Source of the DNA: Alcaligenaceae bacterium
GTDB taxonomy: Bacteria; Pseudomonadota; Gammaproteobacteria; Burkholderiales; Burkholderiaceae_B
Reading direction: 5' to 3'
Length of the DNA: 64,000 bases
Assembly (NCBI GenBank): GCA_013416445.1
Contig: JACCER010000001.1
Location: 248,001 to 312,000, forward strand
Of the stretch, positions 1 through 9,548 are shown one piece after another. The first letter of the stretch is position 1; every line of letters starts with the position of its first letter. The notes under the pieces are model-generated. The model was not told where the DNA came from. It searched no databases and saw only the letters and a list, made by a program, of their open reading frames with translations. Made by a program: the position numbers and the translations under genes.

Positions 1-617
1 ACCAGGACATCAGCACGGCGGGTTTGGGCGCCGAGATCTCGGGTTTTGGAATTGCACAGAGTAACGGTGGCGCCTGCGGCGAGCAGCAGCATGGCCATGG
101 GTTTGCCTACGATATTGCTGGCGCCCACGACCACGGCTTCGGCGCCGCGCAAGACAATATTTTCGGATTCAAGCATTTTCATGACGCCATAGGGCGTGCA
201 TGGACGGAACAGAGGCTGGCCGGTCATCAGCAAACCGGCGTTGCTGATGTGAAAGCCGTCGACATCTTTGCTGGCGGCGATGGCTTCGATGACCTTGTTG
301 GCGTTCATGTGGGCAGGCAAGGGCAGTTGCACCAGTATGCCGTGCACAGCGTCGTCGTTGTTGAGTTCGTGCACAGTGTTCAAGAGCTCTGGTTCGGTGA
401 TATCGGCCGCCAGACGGATAACCCGCGAATGCAGCCCGGCTTTTTCGCATGCCGCCGCCTTGTTGCGCACGTACACCTGCGAGGCGGGGTCTGAGCCTAC
501 CAGAACAACAGCCAAACCAGGAACGATGCCGCGTTTTTTCAGGGCAAGCACCCGTTCGGCGACTTCGGCCTTGACGCTGTCGGAAAGCGCTTTGCCGTCT
601 ATTAATTTGGCGCTCAT
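1..617 (-). CDS. folD: Bifunctional methylenetetrahydrofolate dehydrogenase / methenyl-THF cyclohydrolase, 3' end cut by window
   Basis: Cytosolic one-carbon enzyme that oxidises 5,10-methylene-THF to methenyl-THF with NADP and hydrolyses it to 10-formyl-THF. Reading the minus strand from ATG at 617 gives [15 protein letters not shown], then the catalytic-lysine motif VYVRNKA, the substrate loop [17 protein letters not shown] and the nucleotide-binding stretch [10 protein letters not shown]. About 205 of the usual roughly 285 codons are present; the frame is still open at base 1, so it is truncated by the window and not broken. The start overlaps the stop of the upstream response regulator (ATGA, 614-617), so it is probably translationally coupled to a two-component system, an uncommon setting for folD. 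Confidence 0.95.
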   Translation of the reverse strand, partial: MSAKLIDGKALSDSVKAEVAERVLALKKRGIVPGLAVVLVGSDPASQVYVRNKAAACEKAGLHSRVIRLAADITEPELLNTVHELNNDDAVHGILVQLPLPAHMNANKVIEAIAASKDVDGFHISNAGLLMTGQPLFRPCTPYGVMKMLESENIVLRGAEAVVVGASNIVGKPMAMLLLAAGATVTLCNSKTRDLGAQTRRADVL

Positions 618-1240
618 GCTGACCCCTCGGCTTTGGTCAGGGCGATTTTCATTAAATCGGCGACGGTGGTGACTTCCAGTTTTTCCATGATGTTCGCTCG
701 GTGAGCTTCAACGGTTTTGATGCTGATGTTCAGGTCGCCGGCAATTTGCTTGTTCAGGCGACCAGCCACGATGCGTTCCAGCACCTGCTGCTCGCGCGCT
801 GTCAGGCGGCTCAGGACGGCTTGGTGGCTTTTCTGGGCCTGGACCTGGCTGACGCGTTCTGTGGCCTGGTCGAGCATGCGCGCCACGATGGTGCGCAAAT
901 CGGTTTCGTTGAATGGCTTTTCAAGGAAATCGACAGCACCTTTTTTCATGGTCGACACTGCCATAGGCACATCGCCGTGTCCAGTAATGAAGACGATGGG
1001 CAAGGGCGCCTGGCGGGCGATGAGTTCTTCTTGCAGTTCCAGGCCGCTCATGCCAGGCATGCGTACGTCGGCAATGAGCACCCCCACCTGGTCGGGTTCA
1101 TAGGCGCTGAGGAATTCTTCTGCACCACTAAAGCTCCTGACACGGTAGCCGTTGGCTTCAAGCAGCCAGCGCAGGGAGTCGCGTACCGCTTCGTCATCGT
1201 CGACGATAAAAATAGTGCTAGGTGCTTGAGGTGTCGTCAT
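614..1240 (-). CDS. FixJ/NarL-type response regulator (REC + LuxR HTH)
   Basis: 208-aa DNA-binding response regulator. The receiver domain (about residues 8-125) shows the acidic pocket [11 protein letters not shown], phospho-acceptor D58 in ADVRMPG, the T of FITGHGD and the K of FLEKPF. A LuxR-type HTH follows ([12 protein letters not shown], then [16 protein letters not shown]). I chose ATG at 1240 because the longer open frame upstream lies inside the kinase gene, and because the stop of the kinase overlaps this ATG (ATGA). It forms a cotranscribed unit with the kinase upstream and folD downstream. FixLJ/TodST/DctSR-like pairs share this architecture; the target genes are not known from sequence. 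The divergent aceEF-lpdA operon is an obvious candidate. Confidence 0.93.
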   Translation of the reverse strand: MTTPQAPSTIFIVDDDEAVRDSLRWLLEANGYRVRSFSGAEEFLSAYEPDQVGVLIADVRMPGMSGLELQEELIARQAPLPIVFITGHGDVPMAVSTMKKGAVDFLEKPFNETDLRTIVARMLDQATERVSQVQAQKSHQAVLSRLTAREQQVLERIVAGRLNKQIAGDLNISIKTVEAHRANIMEKLEVTTVADLMKIALTKAEGSA

Positions 1241-2994
1241 GCATGGAGCTCCTGGATATCTTCTGTTGTACTTGTCGCTTGCGGCGATGCACAGGGTAGG
1301 GTGAAACGGAAAATGGTGCCCCCGTCTGGGTTGGCGCTGGCCCAAAGTCGGCCATGGTGAGATTCAATAATAGTACGGCAGATGTTCAACCCCATGCCCA
1401 GGCCTTCGGACTTGGTGCTGTAAAAGGGTTCGAACAGGCGTTCGGGGTCGCGCAAGCCATGGCCCCGGTCGATGACTGCGATTTCGACTAAGGGGTGCTG
1501 GTCAGTAATGACCACATGAAGAACGCGATACTCGCCGGTCTCCATGGCTTCTATGCCGTTTTTGAGCAGATTCAATAATACCTGTTCTATAAGAATAGGG
1601 TCGGCAATGACATCTGGCAGAGGGTCGGGCAAGTGCTGCTGGATGTCGACCTGGCGTTTGTGCGCATCGATTTCAGCGAAACCTATTGCGTTATCTAGTA
1701 TGCGACTGACCGGCACCCGTTGGCGGCGTGGCTCGCTGCGTTTGACGAACTCGCGTATGCGGCTGATGATCTTGCCGGCGCGTTCGGCCTGGCCGGCGGC
1801 TTTTTCCAGGGCTTCGAGCAGGCGCTCGGGCTGGGCATTGCCTGACTTGAGCATGGCCACCGCACCCATACTGTAGTTGCTGATGGCGGTCAGTGGCTGA
1901 TTCAGTTCATGCGCCAGCGACGACGCCATTTCGCCCATCGTGGTCAGGCGGCTGGTGAGCTGGATTTTTTCCTGTTGCACGCGCGAATCTTCTTCGTGGG
2001 TACGCCGTTCGGTGATGTCGCGCGCTACTTGCAGGCGAACCCGACGCCCATCGGTCCAGGCCAGGATACGATGGTGCACCTCGAACCAGCGTTGCGCCGA
2101 CTCAGAGAAAATCTCGACGGTTTCGTCTGTAAAACGGCCCAGACGCCCACCAAGCAGTTCGCCATGACCATTTGACTGAGCACCAAAGAAACGACGGTAG
2201 GTGCGATTTGCGAATAACAATTCCAACCCTTCGGGGGTGTCGGCAACGACCGATATGGCGTCGTCCAGCCCTTCGAGCACGGTCATGAAGCGTTCGTGCG
2301 CAGCGGTGAGGGCTTCGCGTATGCGCTTGGGTTCAGTGATGTCGGTCATGGATGTCATCCAGCCGATTTGCTCGCCGTTGGGGTCGCGCAAAGGCGACAC
2401 ATACATGCGTGCGGTAAAACGTGAGCCGTCACGGCGCTGTGCCTCGACTTCCAGGCCGCTGCTGGGGGTGCGGCCTGACAAGAGCAGGTCCAGGGTTTCC
2501 TGGTGCTGGGCGTGCCGCCCGGGCAGCCAGTACGGGAAAGGCGTGGTGCGGCCAATGAGGTCGGCTTCGTTCCAGCCTATCATGCGGCAGAAAGCCGGAT
2601 TCACATAGGCTATACGTCCGTGCATGTCGAATACGCGCATCCCGGTCGACATGGAGTTTTCCATGGCACGCCGGAAACCGGTTTCGGCAATGAGCGCAGC
2701 TTCAGCCGTAGTGCGATAACGGGTATAGCGCCATAGGGCCAGCAAGCTTAGTACGATGACAAAGGACAGCGCCACCACCACCATGAGAAGGCGTTGCTGG
2801 CGGGTTTCCTGATCTATGGTGACAAACATGACGCTGTCGTTATGCAAGCGTTGCAGCCAGATGAAGGCGCCCATGACGCACAGGTACAAAACCAGAACGA
2901 CAACCGGCGTAAGCCAATAAAAACCGCGACGGGTGTGATTGGCCTGGTCGTAGAACGTAGTCGGGATCAGGGATTTTTTTGAATGGCTCGCCAT
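1237..2994 (-). CDS. Membrane PAS-domain sensor histidine kinase
   Basis: 585-aa kinase. Two N-terminal membrane segments (about residues 25-47 and 69-90) flank a periplasmic loop of only about 20 residues, too short for a classical periplasmic sensor. Two PAS-like regions follow (about 103-215, ending in the PAC motif MTDITEPKRI, and 225-330, ending in VARDITERR), suggesting cytosolic sensing. The H-box is HELNQPLTAISNYS with the phospho-histidine near residue 362; the ATPase domain has N-box NLLKNGIEAM, G1 DRGHGL and G2 GLGMGLNICRTI. It is the first gene of a kinase-regulator-folD unit, divergent from aceE. No haem-ligand motif was identified, so the signal is unknown. Confidence 0.92.
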   Translation of the reverse strand: MASHSKKSLIPTTFYDQANHTRRGFYWLTPVVVLVLYLCVMGAFIWLQRLHNDSVMFVTIDQETRQQRLLMVVVALSFVIVLSLLALWRYTRYRTTAEAALIAETGFRRAMENSMSTGMRVFDMHGRIAYVNPAFCRMIGWNEADLIGRTTPFPYWLPGRHAQHQETLDLLLSGRTPSSGLEVEAQRRDGSRFTARMYVSPLRDPNGEQIGWMTSMTDITEPKRIREALTAAHERFMTVLEGLDDAISVVADTPEGLELLFANRTYRRFFGAQSNGHGELLGGRLGRFTDETVEIFSESAQRWFEVHHRILAWTDGRRVRLQVARDITERRTHEEDSRVQQEKIQLTSRLTTMGEMASSLAHELNQPLTAISNYSMGAVAMLKSGNAQPERLLEALEKAAGQAERAGKIISRIREFVKRSEPRRQRVPVSRILDNAIGFAEIDAHKRQVDIQQHLPDPLPDVIADPILIEQVLLNLLKNGIEAMETGEYRVLHVVITDQHPLVEIAVIDRGHGLRDPERLFEPFYSTKSEGLGMGLNICRTIIESHHGRLWASANPDGGTIFRFTLPCASPQATSTTEDIQELHA

Positions 2995-3097
2995 GGCTCT
3001 TTATTTACTGCACAGAGTTGTACACATCATTTTAAACCGTAACGACACTATAGATTTTTCACATTATAAAAAGTCATACCATAAAATGAAATATTGC

Positions 3098-3126
3098 TTG
3101 AACATATTGCTAGTCTTTCCTAGAAT
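3098..3126 (+). promoter_or_regulatory. Sigma-70 promoter of the aceE-aceF-lpdA operon
   Basis: TTGAAC at 3098-3103, a 17-base spacer, then TAGAAT at 3121-3126, each close to consensus with ideal spacing. It lies in the 257-bp gap between the divergent kinase gene and aceE and would give a leader of about 120 bases. A GGAG ribosome site at 3241-3244 precedes the aceE ATG. The same gap is AT-rich around 3030-3100, where regulator binding would be plausible. Confidence 0.65.
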
Positions 3127-3251
3127 TGTCTTGGACAGCCGAAGTTAGTCCGGCTTGCACGTGGCCGACATGGCCGCCTATCAGGTATAACGAGGGCAGC
3201 GCTTAACTGTTGCCAGTGTTCGGATTTCACCAATTACACAGGAGACACCTA

Positions 3252-5960
3252 ATGTCCTCTCTTGATCCAATCAGCGCCGTGGCAGGTATTGTCGACGACG
3301 CAGCACTAGAAACCCAAGAATGGCTGGAAGCATTGGAAGCTGTTCTAGATCGTGAAGGCCCCGAGCGCGCCCACTATTTGCTAGAACGCCTTGTTGATCT
3401 GGCCCGCCGTTCGGGTGCACATATACCGTTCTCTCCAAATACGGCTTACGTTAACACCATACCGCCCGGCCTGGAGCCTCCCCACCCAGGTAACCTGGTG
3501 CTTGAAGAACGCCTCCGTTCTTATGTGCGCTGGAACGCCATGGCGATGGTGGTCAAGGCCAACAGCCATAACCCGCCCGATGGTGGCGACTTGGGCGGCC
3601 ACATTGCGTCGTTTGCATCGCTGGCTACCATGATAGGCTGCGGACAAAACCATTTCTGGCGCGCCGAAAACGAAGATCACGGTGGCGACCTCATTTATTT
3701 TCAAGGCCACTCTTCGCCGGGTATTTATGGCCGCGCCTACCTTGAAGGGCGCCTTACCGAAGATCAGCTCGATAACTTCCGCCAGGAAGTCGATGGTCAT
3801 GGCTTGCCTTCCTACCCGCACCCCAAGCTTATGCCGGATTTCTGGCAGTTTCCCACGGTTTCCATGGGCCTGGGTCCATTGATGGCTATTTATCAGGCTC
3901 GTTTCCTGAAATACCTGCATGCACGCGGCATCGCCGATACCAGCAACCGCAAGGTCTGGGTGTTCTGCGGCGACGGCGAAATGGACGAGCCCGAATCCCT
4001 GGGCGCCATCAGCCTGGCTTCGCGCGAAAAGCTCGACAACCTGATTTTCGTCATCAACTGCAACTTGCAGCGTCTTGATGGCCCGGTGCGCGGCAACGGC
4101 AAAATCATCCAGGAACTCGAAGGCGACTTCCGCGGCAGCGGCTGGAATGTCATCAAGCTGATCTGGGGCGGTTACTGGGATCCTTTGCTGGCACGCGACA
4201 AAGAAGGCATTTTGCGCCGCATCATGGAAGAATCCGTCGATGGCGAATACCAGGCCTATAAGGCCCACGATGGTGCTTTCGTGCGCGAACACTTCTTCGG
4301 CAAACATCCCAAACTGCTGGAAATGGTCAGTCGCATGAGCGATGAAGACGTCTGGCGCTTGAACCGGGGGGGGCATGATCCCCATAAGGTGTACGCTGCA
4401 TTTGAAGCCGCTTCCAAGCATGCCGGCCAACCTACTGTTATTTTGGCAAAAACCATCAAGGGTTATGGCATGGGCCATGTCGGCCAGGCCAAGAACCCTA
4501 CGCACCAGCAGAAAAAACTGGACCTCGCCGCCCTGCGTGAATTCCGCGACCGCTTCAATATACCGGTTCCCGACGACAAAATCGAAGAGCTGCCGTATTT
4601 CAAGCCGGCCGCCGACTCGCCCGAAATGAAATACCTGCACGAACGCCGCACGGCATTGGGCGGTTATTTGCCACATCGCCGCACCAAGGCCGACGAACAA
4701 CTGCATGCACCCAAGCTTGAGGTCTTTAAAGCCGTACTTGAGCCCACCGCTGAAGGCCGAGAAATCTCGACCACTCAGGCGTTTGTACGCATTATCAACC
4801 AAGTCTTGCGCGACAAAGAACTCAGCCCGCGCGTCGTGCCCATCCTGGCCGATGAATCACGCACTTTCGGCATGGAAGGCTTGTTCCGTCAAATTGGCAT
4901 TTATGCGCCTGAAGGACAAAAATACACGCCAGTCGATAAAGACGAGGTCATGTATTACCGCGAAACCGCCGACGGCCAACTGCTGCAGGAAGGTATCAAC
5001 GAAGCCGGTGCGTTCAGTTCCTGGATGGCGGCGGCCACTTCATATTCGACCAATAATCGAATCATGATCCCGTTCTATATTTACTACTCAATGTTCGGCT
5101 TCCAGCGCATAGGCGACCTGGCCTGGGCGGCGGGCGACATGCAGGCGCGTGGCTTCCTGCTGGGCGGGACGGCAGGGCGCACCACTCTGAACGGTGAGGG
5201 CTTGCAGCACGAAGATGGCCATAGCCACATCATGTCATCGCTAATCCCCAATTGTGTGTCTTATGATCCCACTTTCGGGCATGAACTGGCTGTCATCATC
5301 CAGGATGGCCTGCGCCGCATGGTCGAAAACCAGGAAAACGTGTATTACTACATTACCGTGATGAATGAAAACTATCCGCAACCAGGTTTAAACCCGGGTG
5401 ACGAAGAAGGCATCATACGGGGCATGTATAAATTTAAGTCGGTGGGCAACGACAAGCTGCGTGTACAGCTTATGGGGTCTGGCACTATTTTGCGCGAAGT
5501 CCTGGCTGCCCAAGAATTATTGCAAAGCGACTGGGGTGTCGGCTCGGATCTCTGGAGCGTAACCAGCTTCACTGAACTGCGTCGCGACGGCATGGACTGC
5601 GAACGCCACAACATGTTGCATCCGGAAGACGCAAATCCGCAGGTATCATACGTAACCAGGCAATTGCGTGACACCACAGGCCCTATTATCGTATCGACCG
5701 ACTACGTCAAGGCTTACGGCGACCAAATCCGTCCTTTTGTGCCTAAGGGCCGCGACTTCCATGTGCTGGGCACAGACGGCTTCGGGCGTTCCGATTTCCG
5801 CTATAAATTGCGTGAACATTTCGAGGTTGACAGGCATTTCGTGGTCCTGGCTGCATTGCGTGGCCTGGCTGACGAAGGCAAGCTACCTATCGCCAAGGTA
5901 ACCGAGGCCATCAAAAAATATGGTATTAACCCAAATAAAGTCAATCCGCATCACGCTTAA
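3252..5960 (+). CDS. aceE: Pyruvate dehydrogenase E1 component, homodimeric type
   Basis: 902-aa thiamine-diphosphate enzyme that decarboxylates pyruvate and reductively acetylates the lipoyl groups of E2. Length and sequence fit the single-chain AceE of proteobacteria. The N-terminus has WLEALEAVLDREGPERA; the ThDP/Mg site is visible as GDGEMDEPESLGA followed by NCNLQRLDGPVRGN; the PYR domain contains GGTAGRTTLNGEGLQHEDGH. I chose ATG 3252 (MSSLDPISAV) because an AGGAG site lies 7 bases upstream; the 14 extra codons of the longer frame have none. It is the first gene of the PDH operon, 15 bp before aceF, under the 3098 promoter. Confidence 0.97.
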   Translation: MSSLDPISAVAGIVDDAALETQEWLEALEAVLDREGPERAHYLLERLVDLARRSGAHIPFSPNTAYVNTIPPGLEPPHPGNLVLEERLRSYVRWNAMAMVVKANSHNPPDGGDLGGHIASFASLATMIGCGQNHFWRAENEDHGGDLIYFQGHSSPGIYGRAYLEGRLTEDQLDNFRQEVDGHGLPSYPHPKLMPDFWQFPTVSMGLGPLMAIYQARFLKYLHARGIADTSNRKVWVFCGDGEMDEPESLGAISLASREKLDNLIFVINCNLQRLDGPVRGNGKIIQELEGDFRGSGWNVIKLIWGGYWDPLLARDKEGILRRIMEESVDGEYQAYKAHDGAFVREHFFGKHPKLLEMVSRMSDEDVWRLNRGGHDPHKVYAAFEAASKHAGQPTVILAKTIKGYGMGHVGQAKNPTHQQKKLDLAALREFRDRFNIPVPDDKIEELPYFKPAADSPEMKYLHERRTALGGYLPHRRTKADEQLHAPKLEVFKAVLEPTAEGREISTTQAFVRIINQVLRDKELSPRVVPILADESRTFGMEGLFRQIGIYAPEGQKYTPVDKDEVMYYRETADGQLLQEGINEAGAFSSWMAAATSYSTNNRIMIPFYIYYSMFGFQRIGDLAWAAGDMQARGFLLGGTAGRTTLNGEGLQHEDGHSHIMSSLIPNCVSYDPTFGHELAVIIQDGLRRMVENQENVYYYITVMNENYPQPGLNPGDEEGIIRGMYKFKSVGNDKLRVQLMGSGTILREVLAAQELLQSDWGVGSDLWSVTSFTELRRDGMDCERHNMLHPEDANPQVSYVTRQLRDTTGPIIVSTDYVKAYGDQIRPFVPKGRDFHVLGTDGFGRSDFRYKLREHFEVDRHFVVLAALRGLADEGKLPIAKVTEAIKKYGINPNKVNPHHA

Positions 5961-5975
5961 AGGGGGCACGACAAC

Positions 5976-7661
5976 ATGAGCAATATCACCGAAATTAAGG
6001 TGCCAGATATCGGCGATGTCGATGAGGTCGACGTAATAGAAATACTGGTGGCTGAAGGCGACACCATTGCCAAGGAACAAAGCCTGATTACCGTTGAGTC
6101 CGACAAGGCCTCAATGGAGATCCCCGCTTCCGAACCCGGTGTGGTCAAGTCGATCAAGGTAAAAATGGGCGACAAAGTCAAAGAAGGGTCGGTCATTCTT
6201 GAACTCGTAGCAGCCGCAGCAACTGTGCCGACCAAGGCCGCTGCTGCTCCTGTTGCTGTGGTGGCCGAACCCGCCTCGAACGCTACGCCTGTGGTTGGCG
6301 CAGCGTCAACACAAGGTGAACTGGCTACCGTTGTTGTGCCCGATATCGGCGACACGACCGATGTCGAAGTCATTGAAATCTTGGTTGCAGTGGGTGACGT
6401 CATTGCGGTCGAGCAAAGCCTGATCACGGTCGAGTCCGACAAGGCTTCCATGGAAGTACCTTCGTCACATGCTGGCACGGTCACCGCCATCAAGGTGAAA
6501 GTGGGTGATAAGGTCAACCAGGGTTCAGACATCCTCGAGCTCCAAACCAGTGGCGGCGATCAGCCAGCCAGCCTTGGCGCTGCTCCCACGGCCCCAGCAC
6601 CAGAAGTCAGTGCGTCCAGCAAGCCTGCTGCCGAGCCTGCGCGGGTGCTGTCTGTGCAAACCAGTGGCGGCGCACTGGCTTCGGTGCCGCCCGAGCGGTA
6701 TTCGCCTACGGCGGCCTTTGCCGATGCGGATGTTCCTCTGCGCAATTTGCCGCATGCATCGCCTTCGGTGCGCAAGTTTGCTCGAGAACTCGGGGTCAAC
6801 CTGGCGCAAGTCAGCGGTTCGGGCGATAAGCAACGAATTACCGTCAATGACGTCCGTGCCTTTGTGAAACAGGCCCTGGTCATGGGTGGCGGCGCAGTTC
6901 CTGTTACGGCGGCCGGCGGCGACGGGGGCTTCAGCGTGTTGCCCTGGCCCAAGGTCGATTTTGCCAAGTTTGGCAATGTCGAAGCGCGGCCTCTGTCGCG
7001 CATCAAGAAAATTTCAGGGGCCAATCTGCATCGCAATTGGGTAATGATCCCGCACGTTACCAATAACGATGTGGCCGACATTACCAAACTCGACGCGCTG
7101 CGCCAAACGCTCAATAAAGAAAACGAAAAGTCTGGCGTGAAGGTGACCATGCTGGCTTTCCTGATCAAGGCTGTCGTGGCCGCGCTCAAGAAATTTCCCG
7201 AGTTCAATGCCTCTATCGATGGCGACAACCTGATCCTGAAACAGTACTACCACATCGGTTTCGCCGCCGACACGCCTAATGGCCTGGTGGTTCCGGTTAT
7301 TCGGGATGCCGACAAAAAAGGCATCTTCGAACTGGCCGCTGAAACCTCCGAACTTGCCAAGCTGGCGCGCGAAGGCAAGTTGGCGCCTGCACAAATGCAA
7401 GGAGGCTGCTTCTCTATTTCTTCGCTGGGCGGTATAGGTGGAACATCGTTCACTCCTATTATCAATGCGCCTGAAGTCGCCATTCTGGGTGTTTCGCGTT
7501 CCACGCACCAGCCGGTATGGAATGGCGAAAAATTCAAGGCGCGCCTGATATTGCCGCTGTCATTGTCCTACGATCATCGGGTCATCGATGGCGCAACGGC
7601 TGCGCGCTTCAACGCCTACCTAGGTAGTTTGCTGGCCGACTTCCGCCGTATTGCGCTATAG
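5976..7661 (+). CDS. aceF: Pyruvate dehydrogenase E2, dihydrolipoyl acetyltransferase with two lipoyl domains
   Basis: 561-aa core subunit that transfers the acetyl group from lipoate to CoA. Two N-terminal lipoyl domains carry the modified lysines K44 and about K156, each in ITVESDKASME, joined by Ala/Val/Pro-rich linkers. The E3/E1-binding domain follows (ASPSVRKFARELGV, about residues 263-300), then the catalytic domain ending in the active-site motif SYDHRVIDGATAARF. An AGGGGG ribosome site lies just after the aceE stop. It sits between aceE and lpdA in the operon. Two lipoyl domains is a common number in betaproteobacteria. Confidence 0.97.
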   Translation: MSNITEIKVPDIGDVDEVDVIEILVAEGDTIAKEQSLITVESDKASMEIPASEPGVVKSIKVKMGDKVKEGSVILELVAAAATVPTKAAAAPVAVVAEPASNATPVVGAASTQGELATVVVPDIGDTTDVEVIEILVAVGDVIAVEQSLITVESDKASMEVPSSHAGTVTAIKVKVGDKVNQGSDILELQTSGGDQPASLGAAPTAPAPEVSASSKPAAEPARVLSVQTSGGALASVPPERYSPTAAFADADVPLRNLPHASPSVRKFARELGVNLAQVSGSGDKQRITVNDVRAFVKQALVMGGGAVPVTAAGGDGGFSVLPWPKVDFAKFGNVEARPLSRIKKISGANLHRNWVMIPHVTNNDVADITKLDALRQTLNKENEKSGVKVTMLAFLIKAVVAALKKFPEFNASIDGDNLILKQYYHIGFAADTPNGLVVPVIRDADKKGIFELAAETSELAKLAREGKLAPAQMQGGCFSISSLGGIGGTSFTPIINAPEVAILGVSRSTHQPVWNGEKFKARLILPLSLSYDHRVIDGATAARFNAYLGSLLADFRRIAL

Positions 7662-7670
7662 GAGCCCCAC

Positions 7671-9449
7671 ATGAGCACAGTTGAATTGAAGGTGCCTGAT
7701 ATCGGCGACGTGGCTAATGTCGACGTTATCGAGATCCTGGTTGCTGTTGGCGATACCATCAAGAAAGAGCAAAGCCTCATTACTGTCGAATCTGACAAGG
7801 CATCCATGGAAATCCCGGCGGCTGAAGCCGGGGTCGTCATGGCCTTGCGGGTCAAGCTGGGCGATAAAGTCAGCGAAGGCTCGGTCATCGTTGAAATTGA
7901 AATCACTAAGGTTGGCGCCTCCGACAAACCGACGGGGGCGCCCGTTGCCAGCGCACCAGCTTCAGCGCCTGGGCCTGCCATATCGGCTGCAAGCGCGGTC
8001 CAGGCGCCGGCAACGGCCCGTTTTTCGGGTGTCGCCGATATCGAATGCGATGTTCTGGTACTGGGTGCTGGCCCCGGCGGGTATTCGGCGGCCTTTCGCG
8101 CCGCTGACCTTGGGCTGAACGTGGTCATGGTAGAGCGCTACGCAAGCTTGGGTGGCGTATGCCTGAATGTGGGCTGCATTCCATCCAAGGCCTTGCTGCA
8201 TACGGCGGCTGTGCTCGAAGAGGCTCAGTCCTTGTCAGCGCACGGCATCAGCTTTGCGGCGCCGAAAATCGATCTTGACGCGGTGCGCGCCTATAAAGAT
8301 GGGGTGGTGGCCAAGCTGACCGGCGGCCTGGCCGGCATGGCCCGCGCACGTAAGGTAACAGTCGTTAGCGGAATAGGGCAGTTCGCCGATCCGCATCACT
8401 TGACTGTGCAAGGGGCTGATGACAAAAGCCAGACCATAAAATTCAATTCGGCCATCATTGCAGCAGGCAGTCAGTCGGTCAAGCTGCCGTTCCTGCCTGA
8501 CGACAGCCGGGTCGTTGATTCCACCGGCGCTTTGTTGCTTTCCAGTATTCCCAAGAAAATGCTGATAGTCGGTGGCGGCATCATTGGGCTGGAAATGGGT
8601 ACAGTGTATTCTGCCTTGGGCTCGCGTCTTGATGTGGTCGAAATGCTGGACGGCCTGATGCAGGGCGCCGACCGGGATCTGGTGAAGGTATGGCAAAAAA
8701 TGAACGCCAAGCGTTTTGATCACGTCATGCTTGAAACCAAAACCGTGGGCGCTGAAGCCCGCGACGACGGCATCTGGGTCACCTTCGAAGGCAAGAACGC
8801 GCCCAAGGAAGCACAGCGCTACGATCTGGTCTTGCAGGCAGTGGGGCGTTCGCCCAATGGCAACAAAATTGCCGCCGATAAGGCCGGGGTGGCAGTCAGC
8901 GACCGTGGTTTTATTTCAGTCGACAAGCAAATGCGCACCAATGTGCCGCATATTTACGCCATAGGCGATATCGTCGGCCAACCCATGCTGGCACACAAGG
9001 CGGTGCACGAAGGGCATGTGGCTGCCGAAGTCATTGCCGGGGAAAAAAGCTTCTTTGATGCCCGGGTAATTCCTTCTGTTGCGTATACCGATCCGGAAGT
9101 CGCCTGGGTTGGCCTGACCGAAGACCAAGCCAAGCAAGACGGCATAGCCATTAAAAAGGGCTTGTTTCCCTGGGCGGCATCAGGCCGGGCAATTGCCAAT
9201 GGCCGCGATGAAGGCTTCACCAAGCTGCTGTTCGATGCCGAAACCAATCGCATTTTGGGCGGCGCCATCGTCGGTACGCATGCCGGCGACCTGATCAGCG
9301 AAGTCGCGCTGGCCATAGAAATGGGCGCCGACTCGGTAGATATCGGGAAAACCATACATCCGCATCCTACGCTGGGCGAGTCCGTGGGCATGGCGGCGGA
9401 AGTCGCTGAAGGCAGTTGCACCGATCTGCCGCCAGCTCGGCGCAAGTAA
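7671..9449 (+). CDS. lpdA: Dihydrolipoyl dehydrogenase (E3) with an N-terminal lipoyl domain
   Basis: 592-aa FAD-dependent disulfide oxidoreductase that reoxidises dihydrolipoamide with NAD. Residues 1-80 are a complete lipoyl domain (K43 in TVESDKASMEIP), followed by an Ala/Pro linker and the oxidoreductase: FAD site VLGAGPGGYSAAF, redox disulfide in GGVCLNVGCIPSK (about C164/C169), NAD site VGGGIIGLEMGTVYS, and the C-terminal catalytic His-Glu motif HPHPTLGESVGMAAE. A lipoyl-domain fusion is known for PDH-associated E3 of betaproteobacteria and Neisseria. It begins 9 bp after aceF and is the last gene of the operon. Confidence 0.97.
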   Translation: MSTVELKVPDIGDVANVDVIEILVAVGDTIKKEQSLITVESDKASMEIPAAEAGVVMALRVKLGDKVSEGSVIVEIEITKVGASDKPTGAPVASAPASAPGPAISAASAVQAPATARFSGVADIECDVLVLGAGPGGYSAAFRAADLGLNVVMVERYASLGGVCLNVGCIPSKALLHTAAVLEEAQSLSAHGISFAAPKIDLDAVRAYKDGVVAKLTGGLAGMARARKVTVVSGIGQFADPHHLTVQGADDKSQTIKFNSAIIAAGSQSVKLPFLPDDSRVVDSTGALLLSSIPKKMLIVGGGIIGLEMGTVYSALGSRLDVVEMLDGLMQGADRDLVKVWQKMNAKRFDHVMLETKTVGAEARDDGIWVTFEGKNAPKEAQRYDLVLQAVGRSPNGNKIAADKAGVAVSDRGFISVDKQMRTNVPHIYAIGDIVGQPMLAHKAVHEGHVAAEVIAGEKSFFDARVIPSVAYTDPEVAWVGLTEDQAKQDGIAIKKGLFPWAASGRAIANGRDEGFTKLLFDAETNRILGGAIVGTHAGDLISEVALAIEMGADSVDIGKTIHPHPTLGESVGMAAEVAEGSCTDLPPARRK

Positions 9450-9463
9450 GCAGTGATTTGCGG

Positions 9464-9489
9464 CGCGGCAATACCTTGGTGTTGCCGCG
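9464..9489 (+). other. Stem-loop after the PDH operon
   Basis: An 8-bp perfect stem (CGCGGCAA / TTGCCGCG) whose loop can pair further (ACC/GGT), beginning 15 bases after the lpdA stop. It lacks a following T-run, so it is not a canonical intrinsic terminator; it could stabilise the 3' end or assist Rho-dependent ending. folC begins 60 bases downstream. Confidence 0.5.
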
Positions 9490-9548
9490 TTGCCATGCAC
9501 AAATGCTATTATTAGCAACTGCCGTCAGCATTTCTATAAGCGTTCATC

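Noticed and set aside
3381-4802. Long open frame of 473 codons on the minus strand
   Set aside because: It is antisense to aceE, whose frame shows continuous family motifs; the minus frame has no recognisable domain and arises from GC-rich codon bias.
9464-9489. Intrinsic terminator after lpdA
   Set aside because: Strong stem but no T-run follows, so it is reported as a stem-loop only.
9482-9512. folC promoter (TTGCCG, 19-base spacer, TATTAT)
   Set aside because: The spacer is long and the -35 lies in the hairpin; the match is too weak to list.
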